Assembly: GCA_018648445.1 (NCBI GenBank)
Contig: JABGRG010000028.1
Span: 1-41,644, forward strand
From: Rhodospirillales bacterium
Lineage (GTDB): Bacteria > Pseudomonadota > Alphaproteobacteria > Rhodospirillales_A > JACZKS01
Reading direction: 5' to 3'
Length of the DNA stretch: 41,644 bases
Position numbers and translations under genes: made by a program. How positions within the stretch are numbered: the first letter of the stretch is position 1; every line of letters starts with the position of its first letter. The notes under the pieces are model-generated. The model did no database searches. It saw only the letters and a program-made list of their open reading frames with translations, and was not told the origin of the DNA. This document shows, piece after piece, positions 15,787-25,855 of the stretch.

Positions 15787-17265
15787 ATGAGTGAAAACGT
15801 TCTTCTGAGCGTGGCCGAGATGTATCGCGCCGATGCGGCTGCGGAAAAGGCGGGCGTGCCGAGCCTGGATTTGATGGAGGCCGCAGGCGCGGGCGTGGTT
15901 CGCGAACTGACCCGCCGCTGGCCGTCACCATGCCCGCTGGTCGTCTTGTGTGGCCCCGGAAACAACGGCGGCGACGGTTTCGTCATCGCGCGGCTTTTGC
16001 AGGGCGCGGGCTGGCCGGTTCGGTTGGCCCTGCTGGGTAGCTCCGAGAGCTTGAAGGGTGACGCCGCCATCAATGCCGAACGTTGGTCGGGCAACGTTTT
16101 GCCGTTGGATGGACCGAACGTGCTGGACGGCTGCGAACTGGTGGTCGACGCGTTGTTTGGCGCGGGCCTGACACGCGCGCTCGATGGAGCGCCGCGTGCG
16201 GTGATCGAGGCCATCGGCGAACGTGACCTGTTCTGCGTCTGCGTCGATACGCCCAGCGGCGTTCATGGTGACACCGGCGAAATCCTGGGAACCGCGCCGC
16301 AGGCTGATTTAACAGTTACATTTTTTGCACCCAAGCCGGGGCATTTCCTTGCGCCGGGCCGCGACCTTGTTGGCGAACTCGCCGTTATCGACATTGGGAT
16401 TCCCGAGGCTGTTCTCGGCGAAATCAAACCGCAAACGGCACTCAACGGGCCGTCATTGTGGCTTGATCATTTCCCCTGGCCAACCGTGGACAGCAACAAA
16501 TACACGCGCGGCCATGCGGTCATCGCGGGCGGGACGGAAATGACCGGGGCGGCCAGGCTTGCTGCGCGCGGGGCGCGGCGGATCGGGGCCGGTCTGGCGT
16601 CCATTGCCTGCGATCCGCAGGCTTTCGTGGTTTACGCATGCGATATGCCGGGCAATCTGGTCAAGCCCTTGGCCGATGATGCCGAATTTGCCGATTTCAT
16701 TAGCGATGCGCGGCGCAACGCCGTTCTTGTCGGGCCTGGGGCGGGGGTTATCGAAACCACCCGCAAGCGCGCGCTGGTGGCTTTGCAGGCGAAAAAGGCG
16801 ACCGTTCTGGACGCCGACGCGCTCAGCGTCTTCGCCAACGATCCCGATACGTTGTTCAAGGCAATTAATTCACCGTGTATCCTGACCCCGCACGAAGGAG
16901 AATTTGCGCGCATATTTGATAGCAAGGGTGACAAGTTGACACGCGCCCGTGAAGCCGCCCGCATTTCGGGCGCGGTTGTTCTGCTCAAGGGCTCGGACAC
17001 AGTCATCGCGCACCCTGACGGTCGCGCCGTCATCGATAATTCGGCCCCGCCCGAGTTATCCGCCGGTGGCAGCGGAGATGTGCTGGCCGGGTTCATTCTG
17101 GGTTTGCTGGCACAGGGGATGGACGCGTTCGATGCCGCCTGCGCCGGGGCTTGGGTGCATGGATCGGCAGGAGCGGCGTTCGGTCCCGGACTGATCGCCG
17201 AGGACCTGCCTGAAATGGCGCCGGACATTTTGCTGGAGCTGCGAGAGGGTTTCGACGATGGCTGA
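15787..17265 (+). CDS. nnr: Bifunctional NAD(P)HX epimerase/dehydratase
   Basis: This metabolite-repair enzyme restores damaged, hydrated NADH and NADPH. The 492-residue product joins a YjeF-type epimerase domain (about 1-215) with GPGNNGGDG at 56-64 to a ribokinase-like ADP-dependent dehydratase domain (about 230-490). The latter has TPHEGEFARIF and the nucleotide site GGSGDVLAG near 428. Fused forms are usual in bacteria. A short GGGGGAT ribosome site lies before the ATG. It overlaps the malonyl-CoA decarboxylase gene by 8 nt, so it opens a three-gene operon. Confidence 0.95.
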   Translation: MSENVLLSVAEMYRADAAAEKAGVPSLDLMEAAGAGVVRELTRRWPSPCPLVVLCGPGNNGGDGFVIARLLQGAGWPVRLALLGSSESLKGDAAINAERWSGNVLPLDGPNVLDGCELVVDALFGAGLTRALDGAPRAVIEAIGERDLFCVCVDTPSGVHGDTGEILGTAPQADLTVTFFAPKPGHFLAPGRDLVGELAVIDIGIPEAVLGEIKPQTALNGPSLWLDHFPWPTVDSNKYTRGHAVIAGGTEMTGAARLAARGARRIGAGLASIACDPQAFVVYACDMPGNLVKPLADDAEFADFISDARRNAVLVGPGAGVIETTRKRALVALQAKKATVLDADALSVFANDPDTLFKAINSPCILTPHEGEFARIFDSKGDKLTRAREAARISGAVVLLKGSDTVIAHPDGRAVIDNSAPPELSAGGSGDVLAGFILGLLAQGMDAFDAACAGAWVHGSAGAAFGPGLIAEDLPEMAPDILLELREGFDDG

Positions 17266-18616
17266 TGAAACGAAAGGCGGATTTCTGGACCGCACGCTCC
17301 GCAATGTGCGCAACGCGTGGCAAAACATTGCCGGATCGCAATACGATGCCGAGGCTGCGAGCATGCGCCCACACCTTCCTGATGACGACGTTCGCCGTCT
17401 GCGCGAACAGATGCGGGCATGTCTGGAGACCAGGGGTGGCGAGGTATCGGCGCGCGCCCGCGCGGCCGCCTTGGGCCGGGCTTACCTTAACCTTGATGAA
17501 ACCGGACGGCAGCGCTTCCTGCGCGTTCTGGCAGAAGATTTCGATGTCGACAAAGCGAGCGTGGATGGAGCCGTTGTCGACCTGCGCGCGGCCACTGAAC
17601 CAAATGAACGGCGCAAGGCGGAAGCGAAACTGCAAAAGGCTCTGGAAGCGCCGCGCGTGCGTCTGTTGACGCAATTCAACGCTCTGCCGGAAGGCATGAA
17701 ATTTCTGGTCGATATGCGGGCTGAGTTGTTGTCGCTGGCACGCAAGGACCCGATCTTCAAGCCGGTGGAAGCCGATCTCAAACGCCTGCTGACCAGTTGG
17801 TTCGACGTCGGATTGTTGGAACTGCATCAGATAACGTGGGATTCGGCCCCGGCTTCGCTGCTCGAACGTCTGATTGCCTACGAGGCGGTGCACGCCATTC
17901 AAAGCTGGGATGATTTGAAAAACCGTTTGGCTTCGGACCGGCGTTGCTTCGCCTATTTTCATCCGCGCATGCCCGACGAACCCCTGATTTTCGTGGAAGT
18001 GGCTCTGGTCAACGGGCTGGCCAGCAACGTGCAGGAACTGCTTGACGAGGAGGCCCCCATTCAGGACCCGCAAACCGCCGACACGGCCATTTTTTATTCA
18101 ATCTCGAATGCGCAAAAAGGTCTGGCGGGGATCAGCTTCGGCAACTTCCTGATCAAACGCGTCGTCGATAGCCTCAGTGCCGAATTCAAGGGTATCAAGA
18201 CCTTTGCGACGCTTTCGCCCGTACCGGGATTCCGCGCCTGGCTGGAGCGGACCTTGCCCGAAGACGAAACGGCGCGGATGTTGGCGGACGATCCCGACTG
18301 GCACCAAGACTCGCAAACGGCGGAAACCCTGCGCGCGCCCATGATGCACCTGTGCGCGCGCTATCTGGCAAAGGAAAAACACGGGCGGGGAACGGCGCTC
18401 GACCCGGTCGCCCACTTTCACCTGACCAACGGAGCCAGAATGGAACGCCTGAACTGGATGGCCGACACCTCGGAGACTGGCCTGCAACGCGCCGGCGGCA
18501 TGATGATCAACTATCTCTATAAACTGAGCAACATCGACGCCAATCACGAAGCCTACACAGGTTCCGGCAAGGTCGTAGCGTCGTCGTCGATCAAGGGGAT
18601 CGCCAAGGGAAAATGA
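17258..18616 (+). CDS. Malonyl-CoA decarboxylase
   Basis: The enzyme converts malonyl-CoA to acetyl-CoA and CO2. The 452-residue product has an N-terminal helical domain (about 1-165) and a C-terminal GNAT-like catalytic domain. The latter carries FYSISNAQKGL with the candidate catalytic Ser281, and HFHLTNGARMERLNW with candidate His388. These match the serine and histidine of characterised family members. It is flanked by the NAD(P)HX repair gene and an acetyltransferase with overlaps on both sides. No malonyl-CoA synthetase or malonate transporter is present, so a malonate-use pathway is not supported here. Confidence 0.94.
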   Translation: MADETKGGFLDRTLRNVRNAWQNIAGSQYDAEAASMRPHLPDDDVRRLREQMRACLETRGGEVSARARAAALGRAYLNLDETGRQRFLRVLAEDFDVDKASVDGAVVDLRAATEPNERRKAEAKLQKALEAPRVRLLTQFNALPEGMKFLVDMRAELLSLARKDPIFKPVEADLKRLLTSWFDVGLLELHQITWDSAPASLLERLIAYEAVHAIQSWDDLKNRLASDRRCFAYFHPRMPDEPLIFVEVALVNGLASNVQELLDEEAPIQDPQTADTAIFYSISNAQKGLAGISFGNFLIKRVVDSLSAEFKGIKTFATLSPVPGFRAWLERTLPEDETARMLADDPDWHQDSQTAETLRAPMMHLCARYLAKEKHGRGTALDPVAHFHLTNGARMERLNWMADTSETGLQRAGGMMINYLYKLSNIDANHEAYTGSGKVVASSSIKGIAKGK

Positions 18617-19119
18617 CACCAATTCCAACTCTGCAAACGGAACGACTGAATCTGCGTCCAATACGACCAGAGGACTTCGAAGCATACGCAGCCTTCTATC
18701 AAACCGAGCGCTCCCACCTGCGCGGGGGGCCCCTTTCGCGCGATAATGCGTGGAGACAGTTCGCGTCCGAAATCGGTCACTGGTCCCTTCGCGGTTACGG
18801 CCCTTGGGCAATAGAGGAGAAAGAAACCGACGCCTATTGCGGTTTGGTCAGCCTTTGGTACCCCGAGGGATGGCCCGCGCCCGAGGTCGGTTGGGTCGTA
18901 TGGGAGCAACACGAAGGCAGGGGCATTGCCTTTGAGGCTTCTATTCGCGCTCGTGCCTACGCTTTCGAATCCCTCGGCTGGCCCGAGGTCGCAAGCTGCA
19001 TCAATGCCGCTAACACCCGCTCGATCCGGTTGGCCGAGCGGTTGGGAGCCAGGCTGGATCGCCGAATTAAGCGGGAAGACCGCCCGGATTTCTTAATTTA
19101 CCTCCACCCGTCGCCCTAA
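18613..19119 (+). CDS. RimJ/RimL-like GNAT acetyltransferase
   Basis: The 168-residue protein matches the RimJ/RimL subgroup: LQTERLNLRPIRPEDFEAY at the start, a central PWAIEEK strand, an acetyl-CoA loop EQHEGRGIAFEA and the C-terminal NTRSIRLAERLGA. These enzymes acetylate ribosomal protein N-termini or small molecules such as antibiotics and toxins. The substrate is unknown. ATG overlaps the decarboxylase stop (ATGA), so it is the last gene of the operon. No terminator is visible before the tRNA gene. Confidence 0.9.
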   Translation: MTPIPTLQTERLNLRPIRPEDFEAYAAFYQTERSHLRGGPLSRDNAWRQFASEIGHWSLRGYGPWAIEEKETDAYCGLVSLWYPEGWPAPEVGWVVWEQHEGRGIAFEASIRARAYAFESLGWPEVASCINAANTRSIRLAERLGARLDRRIKREDRPDFLIYLHPSP

Positions 19120-19151
19120 ACAGCCGATTTATCGACGACCCGGATGCCCGA

Positions 19152-19179
19152 TTGACAGGGGCGGTGAAATGTATAGATT
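19152..19179 (+). promoter_or_regulatory. Promoter for tRNA-Leu
   Basis: TTGACA (19152-19157), a 16-nt spacer and TAGATT (19174-19179) form a good sigma-70-type promoter. It is followed by a GC-rich discriminator (GCGAGCCCGC), a feature of growth-rate-controlled stable RNA promoters. The start would lie about 20 nt before the mature tRNA. Confidence 0.65.
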
Positions 19180-19207
19180 GCGAGCCCGCTCACATGTAAG
19201 GGCTACT

Positions 19208-19292
19208 GCGGGCGTGGTGGAATTGGTAGACACGCATGGTTTAGGTCCATGTGGCGAAAGTCGTGGGGGTTCAAGTCCCTCCGCCCGCACCA
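19208..19292 (+). tRNA. tRNA-Leu (anticodon UAG)
   Basis: The 85-nt gene folds as a class II tRNA. Acceptor arm GCGGGCG pairs with CGCCCGC, the anticodon stem CATGG/CCATG encloses TTTAGGT with TAG at 19242-19244, and GGTTCAAGTCC forms the T loop. The variable arm is long, as expected for leucine, and CCA is encoded. It lies 67 nt before tig. Confidence 0.97.
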
Positions 19293-19359
19293 TGTTTCGT
19301 TCCTTCACCCGAGTTTGCCCTCTTTTTTGATCTTTTTGAGAATAGCCGAGTATTTACCC

Positions 19360-20784
19360 ATGCAGGTCACCGAGACAAAAACCGAAGGTTTGAAGAGAGA
19401 TTTCACGATCGTCGTTCCCGTCGCCGATATCGAGGAACGCGTCAACAGCCGACTCAAAGAGCTGTCCGGCACGGTGCGAATTCCCGGTTTCCGTCCGGGC
19501 AAGGTGCCTGCCGCCATGCTCAAGAAGAGGTACGGCGACTCGGTGATGGGCGAGGTTCTGGAAAAGACCGTCAGCGAGACCTCATTCCAGGCGATGAATG
19601 ACCGTGGCCTGCGCCCGGCACTTCAGCCCAAGGTCGAGATCACCAAGTTCGAGGAAGGCTCCGATCTGGAATACACCATCGCCGTCGAGGTGATGCCGGA
19701 CATCGAAGCGGTCGAATATTCAGGGATCAAACTGGAACGCCGCGTTGCCGAGGTCGAGGATTCGGTGATCGACGAGACGCTCCAGCGCATGGCCGAGGGC
19801 AGCAAGTCCTCCGAGCCCATTGCCAAGGCCCGCAAATCCAAGAAGGGTGATATCGCGGTTATCGATTTCGTCGGAAAGGTCGATGGCGAGGAATTCCCCG
19901 GCGGAAAAGCCGACGGATACCACCTTGAACTCGGATCAAGCAGCTTTATCCCCGGCTTTGAAGATCAGTTGATCGGCGCCAAGCCCGGTGATCATGTGGA
20001 AGTCAAAGTTGATTTCCCGAAAGAATACGGGGCCGAAAACCTTGCCGGCAAGGCGGCTGTATTCGATGTGGACGTGAAGGAGCTTCGCACCTCTGTTCCA
20101 GCCGTCATTGATGACGAATTCGCCACCAAGGCCGGGATGGAAAGCCTGGACGCGCTGAAAAAGGCAGTTCGCGACGAACACGAGCGCGAGTACAAATCCA
20201 TCGGACGCATGCATCTGAAGCGCAGCCTGCTGGACAGGCTGTCCGAGATGTACGACTTCGAGGTTCCGGAAGGGCTGATCGATCAGGAACTGGAAGCCAT
20301 CTGGACCCAGTTCGAGGAACAGCGCAAGCAGAACCCCGATGCGGTCAAGGAAGAGTACGGCGACAAATCCGACGACGATATCAAAGCCGAACTTCGCGAA
20401 ATATCCGAACGGCGCATTCGTTTGGGGCTGGTTCTGGCCGAGGTCGGGCAGTCCAACAGCATCAAGGTCACGCAGGAAGACATCAACCGTGCGATCATGG
20501 CCGAGGCCCGGAATTACCCCGGGCAGGAACAGAAGGTCGTCGAATTTTATCAGAGCAACGCCGAAGCCATGAATTCGTTGCAGGCGCCACTTCTTGAAGA
20601 CCGCGTCGTTGATTTCATGCTTGAGTTGGCCACCGTCACCGACAAGACCATGAGCCGCGAAGAACTGATGGCCGAACCGGAAGAAGCCCCGGCGAAAAAG
20701 AAAGCCGCCGCGAAAAAGGCACCGGCCAAGAAGAAACCGGCCAAGAAGGCTCCGGCGAAAAAGCCTGCGGCGAAGAAGGAATAG
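19360..20784 (+). CDS. tig: Trigger factor
   Basis: Trigger factor is the ribosome-bound chaperone and prolyl isomerase that meets nascent chains. The 474-residue product has the ribosome-binding signature GFRPGKVP (about 46-53), a central FKBP-like domain (about 155-245; [18 protein letters not shown]), and the helical C-terminal chaperone arms. The last 34 residues (from 441) are a lysine/alanine/proline tail with 14 lysines that is absent from enterobacterial trigger factor. The ATG at 19360 is chosen because the frame upstream runs through the tRNA. It heads the tig-clpP-clpX-lon block. Confidence 0.96.
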   Translation: MQVTETKTEGLKRDFTIVVPVADIEERVNSRLKELSGTVRIPGFRPGKVPAAMLKKRYGDSVMGEVLEKTVSETSFQAMNDRGLRPALQPKVEITKFEEGSDLEYTIAVEVMPDIEAVEYSGIKLERRVAEVEDSVIDETLQRMAEGSKSSEPIAKARKSKKGDIAVIDFVGKVDGEEFPGGKADGYHLELGSSSFIPGFEDQLIGAKPGDHVEVKVDFPKEYGAENLAGKAAVFDVDVKELRTSVPAVIDDEFATKAGMESLDALKKAVRDEHEREYKSIGRMHLKRSLLDRLSEMYDFEVPEGLIDQELEAIWTQFEEQRKQNPDAVKEEYGDKSDDDIKAELREISERRIRLGLVLAEVGQSNSIKVTQEDINRAIMAEARNYPGQEQKVVEFYQSNAEAMNSLQAPLLEDRVVDFMLELATVTDKTMSREELMAEPEEAPAKKKAAAKKAPAKKKPAKKAPAKKPAAKKE

Positions 20785-20837
20785 GTGAGGGCGCCCATAA
20801 AGCGTGGGGCGTTTGGGCTGAATTGGTGAAGGGACAA

Positions 20838-21488
20838 ATGGCGATGAGAGATCCGGTCGAGACATACATGAACACACTCGTTCCCATGGTTGTCGAGACG
20901 ACCAACCGCGGCGAGCGCGCCTATGACATCTATTCGCGGCTCCTCAAGGAACGGATCATCTTTCTGACCGGCGGCATCAACGACGCCGTCGCCAGTCTTA
21001 TCGCCGCCCAGCTCCTGTTTCTGGAATCGGAAAACCCGACCAAGGATATCGCGATTTACATCAATTCGCCGGGTGGCGTCGTTACCGCCGGTTTGGCGAT
21101 TTACGACACCATGCGCTACATCCGGCCCGAAGTGTCGACCGTGTGCATCGGCATGGCGGCGTCGATGGGGTCGCTTCTGCTGGCGGCCGGGAGCGAAGGC
21201 AAGCGTTATGCGCTGCCCAATTCGCGGATCATGGTTCATCAGCCCTCGGGCGGCGCTCAGGGGCAGGCGACCGATATCGAAATCCAGGCCAAGGAAATCC
21301 TTCGCCTGAGAGATCGCCTCAACGGCATTTATCACCGCCACACCGGCCAACCCATTGACGTTATCGAGAAAGCGCTCGAGCGCGACAACTTTATGTCTGG
21401 CGAGGACGCAAAGGAATTCGGCATCGTCGACGAGGTCGTGGAGAATCGCCCTGATCTCAACACCGAAGACGACACGGAAGACAAATAG
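20838..21488 (+). CDS. clpP: ATP-dependent Clp protease proteolytic subunit
   Basis: ClpP forms the proteolytic barrel that works with ClpX or ClpA. From the ATG at 20838 the product has 216 residues. The catalytic triad is Ser109 (GMAASMGS), His134 (MVHQPSGG) and Asp183 (ERDNF), with the spacing of E. coli ClpP. AAGGGA precedes the start; ATG at 20844 is an alternative, and TTG at 20823 is unlikely. The gene lies 53 nt after tig and 203 nt before clpX. Confidence 0.97.
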   Translation: MAMRDPVETYMNTLVPMVVETTNRGERAYDIYSRLLKERIIFLTGGINDAVASLIAAQLLFLESENPTKDIAIYINSPGGVVTAGLAIYDTMRYIRPEVSTVCIGMAASMGSLLLAAGSEGKRYALPNSRIMVHQPSGGAQGQATDIEIQAKEILRLRDRLNGIYHRHTGQPIDVIEKALERDNFMSGEDAKEFGIVDEVVENRPDLNTEDDTEDK

Positions 21489-21691
21489 GACAGCCCTCAA
21501 CCTTTTTGTTGGCGAAGGGTCGACCTATATGAATTCTATAAGGGATTTGACGCGGCCCACGCGCGGGCCATGGCCTAAAAAATAATTGCTGTACGCTGAT
21601 CACGCTTTCTTAACCCATTTTGGATTGTATGGTCGCACGGCAACCGGCTAACATACCATGGTCTTAGGCCGGAACATGGAACGGAGAACCA
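21489..21691. other. clpP-clpX intergenic region
   Basis: This 203-nt stretch has no coding frame of interest. It holds a 5-bp GC hairpin (GGCCC at 21554-21558, GGGCC at 21565-21569) followed by TAAAAAATAATT rather than a T-run, and an AT-rich segment near 21581-21635 that could hold a clpX promoter. No convincing -35/-10 pair was found. Confidence 0.4.
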
Positions 21692-22987
21692 ATGAGCAAG
21701 CCATCCGGCGGTGATTCCAAGAGCACGCTTTACTGCTCATTTTGCGGAAAAAGCCAGCACGAGGTCCACAAACTTATCGCGGGCCCAACCGTATTCATCT
21801 GTGATGAGTGCGTCGAACTTTGCATGGATATCATTCGTGAGGAACACAAGACCAACCTTGTTCGTTCGCAAGACGGTGTGCCGACGCCCGCCGATATCTT
21901 CCAGGTTCTCAACGATTATGTAATCGGCCAGTCCCATGCCAAGCGCGTTCTCGCGGTGGCGGTCCACAATCACTACAAACGCCTTGCCCATGGTTCAAAG
22001 GGAAGCGCCGACTCGGGCCTTTCGACCACCAACAACGATGTCGAACTGGCCAAGTCGAATATTCTTCTGGTCGGCCCGACGGGCTGCGGCAAGACCTTGC
22101 TGGCCCAGACCCTGGCGCGAATCCTTGATGTTCCGTTCACCATGGCCGATGCGACCACGCTGACCGAAGCGGGTTATGTGGGCGAGGATGTGGAAAACAT
22201 CATCCTCAAACTTCTGCAGGCGGCGGACTATAACGTCGAGCGCGCGCAACGGGGTATTGTCTACATCGACGAGGTCGACAAGATTTCGCGCAAGTCAGAC
22301 AATCCGTCGATCACCCGCGACGTTTCCGGCGAAGGCGTGCAGCAGGCCCTTCTCAAGATCATGGAAGGGACCGTGGCCAGCGTTCCGCCGCAGGGCGGCC
22401 GCAAGCACCCGCAGCAGGAATTCCTGCAGGTCGATACGACCAACGTGCTGTTCATTTGCGGCGGTGCGTTTTCCGGCCTGGAAAAGATCATCATGGGCCG
22501 CGGCCGGGGAACCTCGATAGGCTTCGGCGCCGACGTACGTAGCGCGGACGAACGCCGCATGGGCGAAATCCTGCGCGAGACGGAACCCGAGGATCTTTTG
22601 AAATTCGGCTTAATTCCCGAATTCGTCGGCCGCCTGCCCGTGATCGCCACCCTGGACGATCTGGATGAAGGGGCGATGGTGGAAATTCTGACCACGCCGA
22701 AGAACGCGCTGGTCAAGCAATACCAAAACCTTTTCGAGATGGAAGACGTTTCTCTGACCTTCTCGAAGGGTGCCCTCAAGTGTATCGCGGAAAAGGCGAT
22801 TTCACGGAAGACCGGCGCGCGTGGCCTTCGTTCCATTCTGGAATCGATCCTTCTCGACACCATGTTCGATCTGCCGGGCCTGGAGGGTGTGGAGGAAATC
22901 GTCGTCAATCGCGAGGTTGCCGAGGAACGGGCCGACCCGCTGTTCATCTACTCCGAACGACGCGGAGACGTGGAAACAAGTGCCTGA
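21692..22987 (+). CDS. clpX: Clp protease ATP-binding subunit ClpX
   Basis: ClpX is the AAA+ unfoldase that feeds substrates to ClpP. The 431-residue product has the N-terminal zinc-binding domain with Cys15, Cys18, Cys37 and Cys40. The Walker A is GPTGCGKT (about 127-134) and the Walker B is [10 protein letters not shown]. The pore loop GYVGEDVE and the ClpP-binding IGF-like loop TSIGFGADV (about 276) follow. A GGAG site precedes the ATG. Downstream, 174 nt separate it from lon. Confidence 0.97.
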   Translation: MSKPSGGDSKSTLYCSFCGKSQHEVHKLIAGPTVFICDECVELCMDIIREEHKTNLVRSQDGVPTPADIFQVLNDYVIGQSHAKRVLAVAVHNHYKRLAHGSKGSADSGLSTTNNDVELAKSNILLVGPTGCGKTLLAQTLARILDVPFTMADATTLTEAGYVGEDVENIILKLLQAADYNVERAQRGIVYIDEVDKISRKSDNPSITRDVSGEGVQQALLKIMEGTVASVPPQGGRKHPQQEFLQVDTTNVLFICGGAFSGLEKIIMGRGRGTSIGFGADVRSADERRMGEILRETEPEDLLKFGLIPEFVGRLPVIATLDDLDEGAMVEILTTPKNALVKQYQNLFEMEDVSLTFSKGALKCIAEKAISRKTGARGLRSILESILLDTMFDLPGLEGVEEIVVNREVAEERADPLFIYSERRGDVETSA

Positions 22988-23042
22988 GCCTCTTTTCCGG
23001 CTGGAACATTGGCCACAATAACGCTTATTTGAACCGCCTCAC

Positions 23043-23071
23043 CTTGACCGACCCTTTGTCGAAGACCATCT
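23043..23071 (+). promoter_or_regulatory. Candidate heat-shock (RpoH) promoter of lon
   Basis: CTTGAC (23043-23048), a 17-nt spacer and CCATCT (23066-23071) resemble RpoH promoters of alphaproteobacteria, which have CTTG and a C-rich -10 element. The start would be about 85 nt before the lon ATG. The -10 match is partial. Confidence 0.45.
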
Positions 23072-23161
23072 CAGGGCAGGCAGTTTTGTCCCGCCAGTCT
23101 GAATTCCAAAAAGTCGGGTGCGGCGAAACAAGAAAATGAAATTGAAACGACCCGGAAATTT

Positions 23162-25555
23162 ATGATGCTAGACGAACTCTTCCCAGTCCTTCCGTTGCGC
23201 GACATCGTGGTCTTCCCGCATATGATCGTTCCCCTCTTCGTCGGACGGGAACGTTCCGTTCGGGCGTTGGAAGACGTCATGAAGAACGACAAGCAGATTC
23301 TGCTGGTCGCCCAGAAAAACGCAGCGCAGGACGACCCGACGACCGATGACATTTATACGGTGGGCACTGTCTCGACCGTTCTGCAACTGCTCAAACTTCC
23401 AGACGGAACCGTCAAGGTTTTGGTCGAAGGCGGACAGCGCGCGCGTATCGTCGAGTACGCCGAAAATCCGGATTTCTTCCAGTCCATGGTCGAAATCATT
23501 CCGGAAGACGACGGCGAGGAAAAAGAGTTGGAGGCGTTGGCCCGCTCGGTGGTCGGACAGTTCGAGCAGTATATCCGCCTGAACAAGAAAATTCCGCCGG
23601 AAGTTCTGGTTTCGATCAATCAGATCGAGGAAGCCGGCAAGCTCGCCGACACCGTGGCCTCGCATCTTGCGCTCAAGATTTCGGAGAAGCAGGAGCTGCT
23701 GGAGATCGAAACGGTCACCGAGCGCCTGGAACGCGTTTATGCGCACATGGAATCTGAAATTGGCGTTCTTCAGGTCGAGAAAAAGATTCGCAGCCGCGTC
23801 AAAAGGCAGATGGAGAAGACGCAGCGCGAGTACTACCTGAACGAACAGCTTAAGGCGATCCAGAAAGAGCTCGGCGAAACCGAGGACGGGCGCGATGAAG
23901 CGGCCGAACTGGAAGATCGCATCAAGCAGACCAAGTTTTCGAAGGAAGCTCGGGAAAAAGTGTTGGCCGAGCTCAAGAAACTCAAGTCCATGAGCCCCAT
24001 GTCCGCCGAAGCGACCGTGGTGCGCAACTATCTGGACTGGATGCTCGGCATCCCGTGGAAAAAGCGCACCCGAGTCAAAAAAGACATCCGGATGGCTCAG
24101 GAAATTCTCGATGCCGATCACTACGGTCTCGAAAAGGTCAAGGAACGGATCCTCGAATACCTTGCCGTGCAGCAACGCACACGAAAGGTGAAGGGGCCGA
24201 TTCTGTGCCTCGTCGGACCTCCGGGCGTCGGCAAAACGTCGCTGGGCCATTCCATCGCGCGGGCGACGGGGCGTAATTTTGTGCGCATGTCGTTGGGCGG
24301 AGTGAGGGACGAATCCGAAATTCGCGGCCATCGGCGCACGTATATCGGATCCATGCCGGGCAAAATCGTTCAGGCGATGAAGAAGGCCAAGGCGTCGAAC
24401 CCGTTGTTCCTTTTGGACGAAGTGGACAAAATCGGCCAGGACTGGCGGGGCGATCCGGCATCCGCGCTGCTTGAGGTCCTCGATCCCGAGCAAAACACGA
24501 CATTCAACGATCATTATCTCGAGGTCGACTACGACCTCTCGGACGTGCTGTTCGTCACCACCGCAAACACCATGAACATGCCCGCGCCGTTGCTCGATCG
24601 GATGGAGATCATACGAATCCCCGGTTACACCGAGGATGAAAAGGTCGAGATCGCCAAACGGCACCTGATCAAGAAACAAACCGATTCGAATGGCCTGAAA
24701 AAAGGCGAATGGTCAATTTCCGATTCGGCCATCCGCGATATCGTTCGCCTGTATACCCGCGAAGCCGGTGTACGAAACCTGGAACGCGAGCTTGCCAGCC
24801 TTACGCGCAAGGCCATCAAGAAGATCATGATGGGCGATGCCGAAAGCGTAACCGTGACACGCCGCAACCTTTCGAACTACCTCGGCGTTCCGCGCTTCCG
24901 CTACGGCGAAGTCGAGAACGAAGACATGGTTGGTATTACCACCGGACTGGCGTGGACCGAGGTTGGCGGCGAACTGTTGTCAATCGAGGCGCTGATGGTT
25001 CGGGGCAAGGGCAAGATGACGATTACGGGCAAACTTGGCTCGGTTATGCAGGAATCGATCCAGGCCGCCAAGTCGTTCGTGCAATCGCGCGCGCTTCAAT
25101 ACGGTATCAAGCCGCCGGTCTTTAACAAGAATGACATCCATGTCCACGTTCCCGAAGGCGCCATTCCCAAGGACGGGCCTTCGGCGGGCGTTGCCATGGT
25201 GACCTCCATCGCCTCGGTTCTTCTGAGCAACGAGGTCCGTCGCGATGTCGCCATGACCGGTGAAATCACTTTGCGAGGCCGGGTGCTGCCCATTGGCGGA
25301 TTGAAGGAAAAACTGCTTGCCGCCTTGCGCGGAAATATCAAGACGGTGCTGATTCCGCGGGATAACGAAAAAGATCTCGCCGATATTCCCGATAATGTTA
25401 AGCGGAACCTGAAAATTATTCCGGTTGCCACGGTCGATGATGTTTTGACCCACGCTCTGACTGCCCCCCTGACCCCCATCGAGTGGGATGAGGAAGCGGC
25501 TGGCATTGCCGCTGGCGGCGGTGACGATGACGTGGGGGACGTTGTAACCCATTGA
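23162..25555 (+). CDS. lon: ATP-dependent protease Lon
   Basis: Lon degrades misfolded and regulatory proteins in the cytosol. The 797-residue product has the N-terminal substrate domain ([15 protein letters not shown]), a coiled segment near 190-260, and an AAA+ domain with GPPGVGKTS (352-360) and [10 protein letters not shown]. The protease domain has the catalytic Ser674 in PKDGPSAG and Lys717 in GLKEKLLAA. Their 43-residue spacing equals that of E. coli Lon. Two ATG codons stand at the start. A terminator hairpin follows 44 nt after the stop. Confidence 0.97.
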   Translation: MMLDELFPVLPLRDIVVFPHMIVPLFVGRERSVRALEDVMKNDKQILLVAQKNAAQDDPTTDDIYTVGTVSTVLQLLKLPDGTVKVLVEGGQRARIVEYAENPDFFQSMVEIIPEDDGEEKELEALARSVVGQFEQYIRLNKKIPPEVLVSINQIEEAGKLADTVASHLALKISEKQELLEIETVTERLERVYAHMESEIGVLQVEKKIRSRVKRQMEKTQREYYLNEQLKAIQKELGETEDGRDEAAELEDRIKQTKFSKEAREKVLAELKKLKSMSPMSAEATVVRNYLDWMLGIPWKKRTRVKKDIRMAQEILDADHYGLEKVKERILEYLAVQQRTRKVKGPILCLVGPPGVGKTSLGHSIARATGRNFVRMSLGGVRDESEIRGHRRTYIGSMPGKIVQAMKKAKASNPLFLLDEVDKIGQDWRGDPASALLEVLDPEQNTTFNDHYLEVDYDLSDVLFVTTANTMNMPAPLLDRMEIIRIPGYTEDEKVEIAKRHLIKKQTDSNGLKKGEWSISDSAIRDIVRLYTREAGVRNLERELASLTRKAIKKIMMGDAESVTVTRRNLSNYLGVPRFRYGEVENEDMVGITTGLAWTEVGGELLSIEALMVRGKGKMTITGKLGSVMQESIQAAKSFVQSRALQYGIKPPVFNKNDIHVHVPEGAIPKDGPSAGVAMVTSIASVLLSNEVRRDVAMTGEITLRGRVLPIGGLKEKLLAALRGNIKTVLIPRDNEKDLADIPDNVKRNLKIIPVATVDDVLTHALTAPLTPIEWDEEAAGIAAGGGDDDVGDVVTH

Positions 25556-25598
25556 TATTTGGTTCTATTGGTCGAGGCGGGCGTTCCGCCAACGAATC

Positions 25599-25630
25599 CC
25601 GGGCGTCCCTGTCGGCGCCCGGTTCGTTTT
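25599..25630 (+). terminator. Intrinsic terminator after lon
   Basis: CCGGGCG (25599-25605) pairs with CGCCCGG (25616-25622), followed by TTCGTTTTT. The stem is strong but the T-run is broken, so termination may be partial. Confidence 0.55.
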
Positions 25631-25703
25631 TCGGGCCGGGTCGATCATTTCTCGAAGCCATTTCGAGGCCGGAGGGCAATCGCGCGCGCCCGTCAACAGA
25701 AAA

Positions 25704-25721
25704 TTGGCGGAAAACCGCCAA
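25704..25721. repeat. Perfect hairpin upstream of hup
   Basis: TTGGCGG (25704-25710) and CCGCCAA (25715-25721) form a perfect 7-bp stem around AAAA. It lies 30 nt before the candidate hup -35 element. It could be an operator or an RNA structure. There is no T-run on the plus strand, so it is not a terminator for lon. Confidence 0.6.
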
Positions 25722-25750
25722 ATAACTTGGGGGTAACTGTGGTTCTTAGA

Positions 25751-25778
25751 TTGACGAGGCGACCGGGGACGATCTAAA
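25751..25778 (+). promoter_or_regulatory. Candidate hup promoter
   Basis: TTGACG (25751-25756), a 16-nt spacer and TCTAAA (25773-25778) form a plausible promoter. The transcript leader would be about 70 nt. Confidence 0.5.
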
Positions 25779-25855
25779 CTGCGCGTCGAACATCAGTTTC
25801 GTCACACATATTGTGAGTTTTTTTGGGTTCATGTGCCAGAAGAGGGGGCCTTACG

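Noticed and set aside
19249..19359. An N-terminal extension of trigger factor
   Set aside because: The added codons lie within tRNA-Leu, and the family sequence starts at MQVTETK.
20789..20815. Possible terminator between tig and clpP
   Set aside because: CGCCCA and TGGGGCG pair only with a bulge, and the T-run is too short, so readthrough into clpP is more likely.
21554..21569. GC hairpin after clpP as a terminator
   Set aside because: The stem is only 5 bp and is followed by an A-rich stretch, not a T-run on the plus strand.
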